Shown here one piece after another: positions 54,078-62,262 of a DNA stretch of 64,000 nucleotides (position 1 is the first letter of the stretch; every line of letters begins with the position of its first letter). This DNA is from Channallabes apus (Eukaryota > Chordata > Actinopteri > Siluriformes > Clariidae). A program made the position numbers and the translations under genes. The DNA lies in contig CM060126.1 of NCBI GenBank assembly GCA_030522415.1, forward strand, positions 7,473,852-7,537,851, read 5' to 3'. The notes beneath the pieces are model-generated. The model made no database searches, was not told the DNA's origin, and was given only the letters and a program-made list of their open reading frames with translations.

Positions 54078-56829
54078 GTTAAAATGGACCGTAGATTCAT
54101 GGACTAATGGAATAAAGATGAATTTTCTGTTATTCACTTACTTCTGTGAGTCCTGCAGCAAAATAACAGCATTCTGGGAGGCCGGGTTCTGCTTGGCATG
54201 ACACAGCCAGCCCTGAACATCATATTCCACCCAGTCTGTACCATGACTGTGACCCAGCAGGAAGTGATGCTGTTTCTCACTCTTCAGCAGCAGTTTAGGG
54301 GCTGCATGAGAAAAAGAAAAAAGAAAAGAAAAAAAGCAGAGTAAGCGCTATCCCATCTCTCTGTTTCTATAAAAGAAAATTTTGGAGAAAGTGCGCTGCT
54401 TTTGCTGAGGGTGTATACATGTATACATGTGTGTTTGTGTGTGAGATGATGCTGACCTTTGACCTCTCCCTCAGAGGGGCCGTAGTAGCTGAAAAGGCGC
54501 TCCAGCAGTGTTTCCTCTGAGCCCCCGGGCTGCAGAGCCTCTTCCTCCATCAGCCACAGCAATCCACGTGCCTCATCTGTCCTCGCCAGCGTCCTCACCT
54601 GACACAAGAAGGCACATGAGCGCACAGAGGGAGGACACTGCTGAGCACTCTTCGTGAAGAAGCAGAGGGGGTGGAGGGGAAACATGAGCCACAATGGCCT
54701 CATCATCTTAACGTCACGCAAGCGAAAAGACGAGCCATTAGCGTGAGATTCCTCATTAAAAAGCCTCGCATTAAAGAAAAGCTCCGGGGAAGTCAGACAG
54801 GCAATTTTAAACTTTGCACTCTGGCTGTCCATTTAAGCAATTAAAGCCAGTAATGACTTGCTGGGTTTTGTTTTTTCTCTCTTTCTTTATCTTAGAGCCT
54901 GTGGTTGACTCGAGGTGTGGAAAAGAGAACAAAAATTTTATTTGATCTCAGTGGACCATTTCCTTATATTTTAATTACACTACATCTGATTCAGTAAACA
55001 TGTTCATACCGGAATAAGACTGAGGGCCGCAATATAAGCGTTACAAGCTTACTTGGTTAAAACGACATGTACGAATCGAAGGATTTTACGAGAAAAAGCT
55101 CCCGCACCGTACTCGGTTACTACATGGTTAAAAAACAACTCTTGCTAATAAATTAATAGCCTCCTTTCTGCTACTAATGTTTGTTCTGTCAGTGAGCGAA
55201 TACATTTACAGCCTCATAGCTATTTAGAAATTTAACATATAAATGCATTTTTTATTTAAGTACATATGACAATCTGTTTGTATCCGCCGGTACAAGAGAA
55301 AGAAAAGAATTGTGTGTTAGAGAGAGAAAACACACATCCAGAGATACTGCATTGTTATTATTACAGTACATTCTACACACGAGGAGGGATAAACAAGCTT
55401 TAGTATCATTACGACAACACTTAAACACAACAGAGTAGGCATTCATAAAGGAAAAAATAAATAACTAAATAAAGAGGTGCCTCATGCAGGTGGTAGTTGT
55501 TGTGTTTGTACAGTACATCACAAAAGTCGTCCAGAGCATAGAGGGCGGGGAAAGAGCGGCATGATGAGCTGCACTGGTGAATAGACAGCGATGAGGATGA
55601 GGAGGAGGATGAGGAGGAGGTGCTTACCAGCGCTTGGGTTGAGGCTTGGTCTATAGCTGCTACAGATAAGGATGTACTGGGCTCTATGTCATCTAACGCA
55701 AGCTCTATGTTTTCCTAAATGGGAACAGAGGGCTCATTAGTTCAACTATGATTAGGATGTTTCGCAGTTTTGCGAGGAGCTTCTTGTGTTACCGTGTGAC
55801 CAGTGACTAATGAACTTATTGAACAAGGAAGTGATGAAAAAAATAAGCTAATACTGATTCATTGTGCAAAATGTTATCAAGTAACGTAAGTAAATTAAAC
55901 ATCTAGACAGATATATCATTTAAAATGAATGTGACTTATGCCAGCCATTATCCTGGGGTTCATTTCATCTGGTCCCAAGGCAACACAATCTGAAAATCAC
56001 TTAAACACTTATCAAAATAATACATTATATACTGTAAATCAATTCTTAAACCAATCTTGATCAATCCATTCTATATGATTTGATTATGTCTTTTTTGAAG
56101 ATTAATTCTTTCTTTAACAGAGATTAAATGTCATGATATTAAAACAGGAAGAAGCCGAACACTGATTGCACGAGGACGTCTCGACTGTACCTCCTTGTAT
56201 CGCTCCAGCTCCTGTACGAACGTGCGCTCCTGGAACAGGGCCTGCAGCCGCTCCTGAGCGTAGTTATGGCACAGCTCCTCGAAAGTGGCACCGCGCTTCG
56301 CCAGCCGAGGATTTTGAAAACCAGGAGTGTCCACAATAAGAAGGGAGCACAGTGAGTGCTGACTTGATTTCAGTGCCCTGAAATTACACACATGCACACA
56401 CGCACAAAACACAAATGTGAGCTCGCATCGGTTTATGAATCCTAATTTCGCATCATTTGTGGGGGAAAAAAGTCTATTAAGAAGCTTTCGTTGACAAATT
56501 ATTTGTGGTTTAAATGATGGCAGCCCTGCAGAACATCAATTAGTCACCTACTTTTGACATTTTGACACAAAATAGCCAAATAAAATTATTACATTTTATA
56601 TACTGTGTATATATATTTTTACAAAAACTAATAATAATAATAAAAGATGGGAATTTGCAAAAAAAAAAAAGCTTTTGGAATCATGTATGATTTTCGTTCC
56701 ACTTCTCACGTGTACACCACTTTGTATTGGTCTGTCACATGGAATTCCAATAAAATGTATTCATGTTTGTGGCTGTAATGTGACAAAATGTGGAAAAGTT
56801 CAAGGGGGCCGAATACTTTTGCAAGCCAC

Positions 56830-56903
<74 letters not shown>

Positions 56904-59466
56904 AATTAATAAACAATTTAGCTTTTTTTGTGCCACAATATTTTGTGCAGTTTTTAAAAAATATACATATTTTGAGGAATTATATCTTCTATTATTTTGG
57001 CTATTAACATTAAGAAATTAAGTTTTTCTGTTTTTAGGGATTTTATTATACAATGATAATTAATTTTCTTTTAAATTAAGAGAGATTTAGAGAAAGTGAA
57101 ATAATTCTAGGACATGCAACTTAAAATAAAAATAACAAAAATGCATAAACTGCTTATAATTGCAAAACTACCAGGTTATCCTTATAAACAACACAGATTG
57201 TCTCTTTTATTTTATTATAAAATCAATAATACTCACTAAAACAAAGCTAAGTTAGCTAAAGACTGCTAAGGAAAAAATGCTTTCTTGCACACGGAGCAGC
57301 GAGAGCTCTCGGCCACACTCCATTAAGCTGCTGTGTGTGCGCGAGGGCTGCGGTAGCATGCTGAGTGTTGAGGAAATGAGCAGAGAAAAGGGCTGACCGG
57401 TTGATGAGGGAGATGACGAGAGTAAAGAGTTCTGCGTAGAGCCCAGCTGCCATGGCCTCCAGACACTCCAGGGCTGTGATCTTTGTACCTAAATCATCAA
57501 CACGGAATTAGCTCGGCTCGCAGTAAGGTGTCTTAACTGAAACTTCGAAGAGTTTTCAGTTTATTAATAGCACAAAAATTAAAAAAATTATTAATAACAA
57601 ATTATCTAAATTGAACAAAGATTTTTTTCTTATAAAAATTAATTTGTAAGTATATTTCTTTTTCAGTGATACATAAAAATTGATAATATCACTGGAATAT
57701 TTGGAGCCTATGGTTGTATTATTATTATTAATATTAATATAATTTATATGAATACATATAAATTACAGAACAAAAAGGTGTGCACCTGGGCTTTCTCCAG
57801 CACCGACGTCATCTGGACCCTGGCGGAAGGAAGTGGATCTCTGCAGGGTTCCCTTTGGATGGTGTTTGAAGATTGATGAGGAAAGTTCTTCAAGGGTGCA
57901 GCCCAGGAGGTAGGCGGCTTTCTGAGCCCACTCGTGACGTGCAAACTGTTTTCGACCGGCTGTCAGAAGTAGAAAAAATACACGTTTGCAGATCGTTGTA
58001 CTGGAGTAACTCGAGTATAGGTTCTCGGCTAATGCAATCGATGATGCATTTTCCGTGGTTGAACTACATTTTAATAAGATACTTAAGATGAGCCGCTGAT
58101 TGACGGCTTAGAAAATTTACGCTAGTGGATCATCGAATGGAACAAACAGCCGGGCCAGGGACGTGATAACAGAATTTTTTGGGGAGAGGTCAACTCATCC
58201 TAATCACGGAAAATGCATCTGTTTTAAAAGACTGACATGAAAAAAAAAAAAATTTAAAGCCTGAGAATTTGAAATGACAAAGTCCACAGAGTAAAGCGTG
58301 TGCAAAGCGGTGCTAGCAGATGGCGGAGGCGCTAAAGCAGCACCCAAAGCAGCTCATGCAGAAGACGAAAAACCTCTATCAGAGAAAACATGCTGAACAC
58401 AAACGAGGCCAGACAACAGACAAGCTTTTTTGTTTTTTTTTTTGGATGGTAACAACAGAAAGGCACTGCATAACTGAAAAGTCTATAAAGAGGGTGAGGA
58501 GGGAGAAAGAGAGGGAGGGGGAACATCAGAGCAGTGGAGCTTAAAAGACAACAAAGTTCTGATCCCACGCTCCGCCTCCACCAAGTTTTAGCTTGGCTTT
58601 GAGACAGTCAGGGACGCGGCTACCAAATGATAGAGTGGGAACGGAGCAAAAGAGAGAATGAGCAAGAGAGGGAGTATGAGAGATAGAGAGTGAGAGCGAG
58701 AGAATCCAACAGCGAGGCAAAGAAGAAGGAGGACGGGAGACAATAAAAATGCAAATTAAAATGTCTGGCAGCAGCGATAAAGGCGTTAAGAAATACCACT
58801 CAAACATGGAGTTAAAAAAAGAAGAGAAAAAAGGAAAAAGTTTGATTGAGGTTATGGGTACTTTTTTTTTTTTACCTTCTTCAGTCGCTGCATTCGGTAG
58901 CATGCAACATGCAATCGGAAAAGGGGAGGTTAGAACATCAACATTTTAACAAAAAAATAAATAAATAGATAAATAAAAAAAAAAACACGCACTACAGGAA
59001 ATAAAAACTGTACAAGAAGAAAACACATTGTTGGGTGCAAAGATGCCATTTAAATCATCACTGGTATCACACAATATCACATTTTTAAAATCAGACCCTC
59101 AGAAGCATAAAAGCAGGGGAATAAAAAATAAAAAATAGGGTCAGCTCCAGAATTATCTGCACCCCTTTTATGGGTGGATACATTTTTAAAAAGCCTTTGT
59201 GATTAAGCACATGGTGAAAAGGCTGAAAATAGAGTATTTCCTTAATATGAAACACATTAAAATAAATACACTTTTGAATAATATGTGATAAGTACTTGGA
59301 AGTGTTTATAACTGATCAGAATTCAGTTGATCTCCTGAATTCCTGAAAAGTGTTGATCTCCTGTTTAACAGTTAAAAGAGACTTAATTAGTGTTTTATCG
59401 CTGTGATTTCCACCATAGTCGATAAGTTTGTGGAAGCTTATTAAACAGCGACAGGTGCTCAGTGCA

Positions 59467-59522
<56 letters not shown>

Positions 59523-60585
59523 TGTGAGTTGCACCTGTTCTATCTGAAAGGTTAAATTCCTGGACTGCAACAACAAACCCAGGCTGTTTTGAAGGTACTA
59601 AACCTACTCTGCATTTTCACACTATCTGTAATTAACACCAGACCCTCGGCTGAAACGCTGGTTTAACTGGATGCTGTTAAACTGATCTGCTGAACTCTAG
59701 GAAAGGATTTATTTATTATTATTTTTTTTTTTTAAGTACAGTGCTACTCTTTTAGGGCATTGCTCAGACTGACTCCACATCCCAAAATATCTCACCCAGT
59801 GTAAAGCCCTACAAATAAAAAAAAAAAAAAAAGAAGAGAGGAAAAAAAAATGTACAGTCGACGTAGCACCAAAACAAGCATTTCAAGGGCATGATGTATA
59901 CAGACGTGAGATATTCCTGTTCTTAATTCTAATGAAATTCGATGTTTTGTTAAATGCGAGACAATTTTAGATTGGTGATCATTAATTAAACAGACAATAT
60001 ATATTTATTTATATTTTATAGCTTAATAATTTTGTCCTTCAAGGACTCACAAACATGCTGATGTGGCGAAGTTGTATAGTCCAGGGTAACACTTTAAGGA
60101 AGAGCAACGCTGCCCCCTAATGCTTGTTCTCTGTTTTGTTTTTCGTTCTTGTAATTCCCAATCGCTCTATATTCAGCGTTCAATCAAAACCTGTGCTGAC
60201 AAAAACTACAGAGCTGCTGATGTGGTTGATGAGACATGCAAAGCCACATATGACTGTAATTAGAATTCTTGATACATTCTTTAAACGATACTAGACGGAT
60301 ACTGTATATCACAGGGATGTGTGAAGGTGGTGCACCAGGATACACATTGTACTAATCCTTAAATGATTTATGAATAAAAGTAGCTTTTAGTAAAAGTTTA
60401 AAGTACTCTGAGTGTGTACATTTCTAAAATCCAGATGTGTTTCCACAAATTCAGCTTTAAATTATTTTGTACGCAGAACTTATTTGTGCATAATGTTTTG
60501 TGTCAGTGGGACGTATGACACCCGAAACTATATAAATGTACATAGAAATAAAACCGAACAAAAATCAGTTGCTGTCAATAAAATA

Positions 60586-60627
<42 letters not shown>

Positions 60628-62179
60628 TATTGGACGTTGTGTAAACAAAAGCTGCATAAATTCTGATCCGTCAATCTGAGCATGCTGCAATTTATAATTT
60701 TAAATAATTTTGGACTTTTATATTCCTACCCTGTAAATACACATGTATCGTTTATACACTATTAGATTTAATTCACAGCCCTTAGCTTTGACTACAGTGC
60801 GTAACGTTATGTGGTGGTTCATGTGTGAAAATGATTTTCACAATTTGAGTCCAGGAAATTGCCTGTGCCATCATGGAAGAAATGCTTGGATGTGATAACG
60901 TGGTCATTCACGTTGATGAGCCTAGACCTGAGCAACTGAAGGAACTCCAGATTATACAGTAACACATCGCTTCTGACACACCCATCAGGGTAAGAATTAA
61001 AGTTAATAAAGTTGGTCTGAACTCATCAGACCCATGATATTTTTCCATTGGTTCAAAGTCCAATCTTTATTCTCCCTAGCAAACTGAAGGCTTTTTTCTG
61101 ATTAATCTGTTGTTTTGATTAGTCTCACTAACTAGTGGTTTTTCTTAAGGCCACACAGCTGTTTGGGATCGCGGGTGACCTGAAGCTTGAGGCAAAAGGC
61201 AGGGTATATCATCACAGGGCCACAGGGCCACACACTCACACACTACGGGTAATTTGGGAACGCCAATCAACCTAACCTACATGTCTTTGGATTGTGGGAG
61301 GAAACTGGAGAACCCGGAGGAAACCCACCAAGTACGGGGAGAACATGCAAACTCCATGCACAAAGAGGCAGGAATCGAACTGGGACCCTGGAGGTGCAAG
61401 GTAACACTGCTAACCACTACACCACCCTGCCACCTGTCCTTAACCCAGTTCTATCAGTTTCAAATCTCCTTAGTTGTTCTTCGCTTGATGAAACCCAATA
61501 ATTTGGCCGTTATGAAATGGTGAGTATTTGGTTTGTTTTTTTTACCAGACAGTGTTCATTATACAAGTATAATGTGACCCTATAAGTTGCACAATTATTT
61601 TTTTATGCTCCAAAAGTATTTTTTTTCCCCACTGACAAGACCTGTAACATTTTGAAATATCTACTTGTCCATTTTTACAAAAAACACTGACTTGACTCTT
61701 TTCACAAGGACTCGCATGAATTTCTCCTCAGTTCTTAAAATAAATAAAACATACTTGTTAAAATGTACTTCTTGCATGTCTGAATCGTACATTGCTTCAC
61801 TTCACTACATAATCCACATAGCAACAATGCAGACAGAAAAAACATTCAGCTGCATTACGGAAACAGCTGGGCCACATGCAGAGGCAGAACAATCTGATGA
61901 TTATTATTAGCACATCCATCCTGGCCTTCTGGCAAAGAACCCATTACACTGAGCAATTTATCTCCATCAGAGTTAGAAGAACTATGCATTAACACATTTC
62001 TCTCACATGCCTACACTCCTGCATCAGAGAACCTCTCCTTTATACGTTCCTCTCTGAACCTTATGATTGTTCTTAATTAACACAGACAGCATCTGATTCT
62101 TATATAAACCCTTTATCGTACTGTATAAAACCAGGTTTCAGCCTCTTGGGGTCTGTTGCTCACACAAATAGCTACAGCA

Positions 62180-62262
<83 letters not shown>

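Noticed and set aside
54284..54832. 182-codon minus-strand frame as one exon
   Set aside because: Only 54457-54598 aligns with myosin-18A, with proper splice sites at both ends; the rest is intron read-through.
59130..59560. Possible Tc1-type element starting ctccagaattatctgcaccc
   Set aside because: The left end resembles a known fish inverted repeat, but no convincing matching right end was found.
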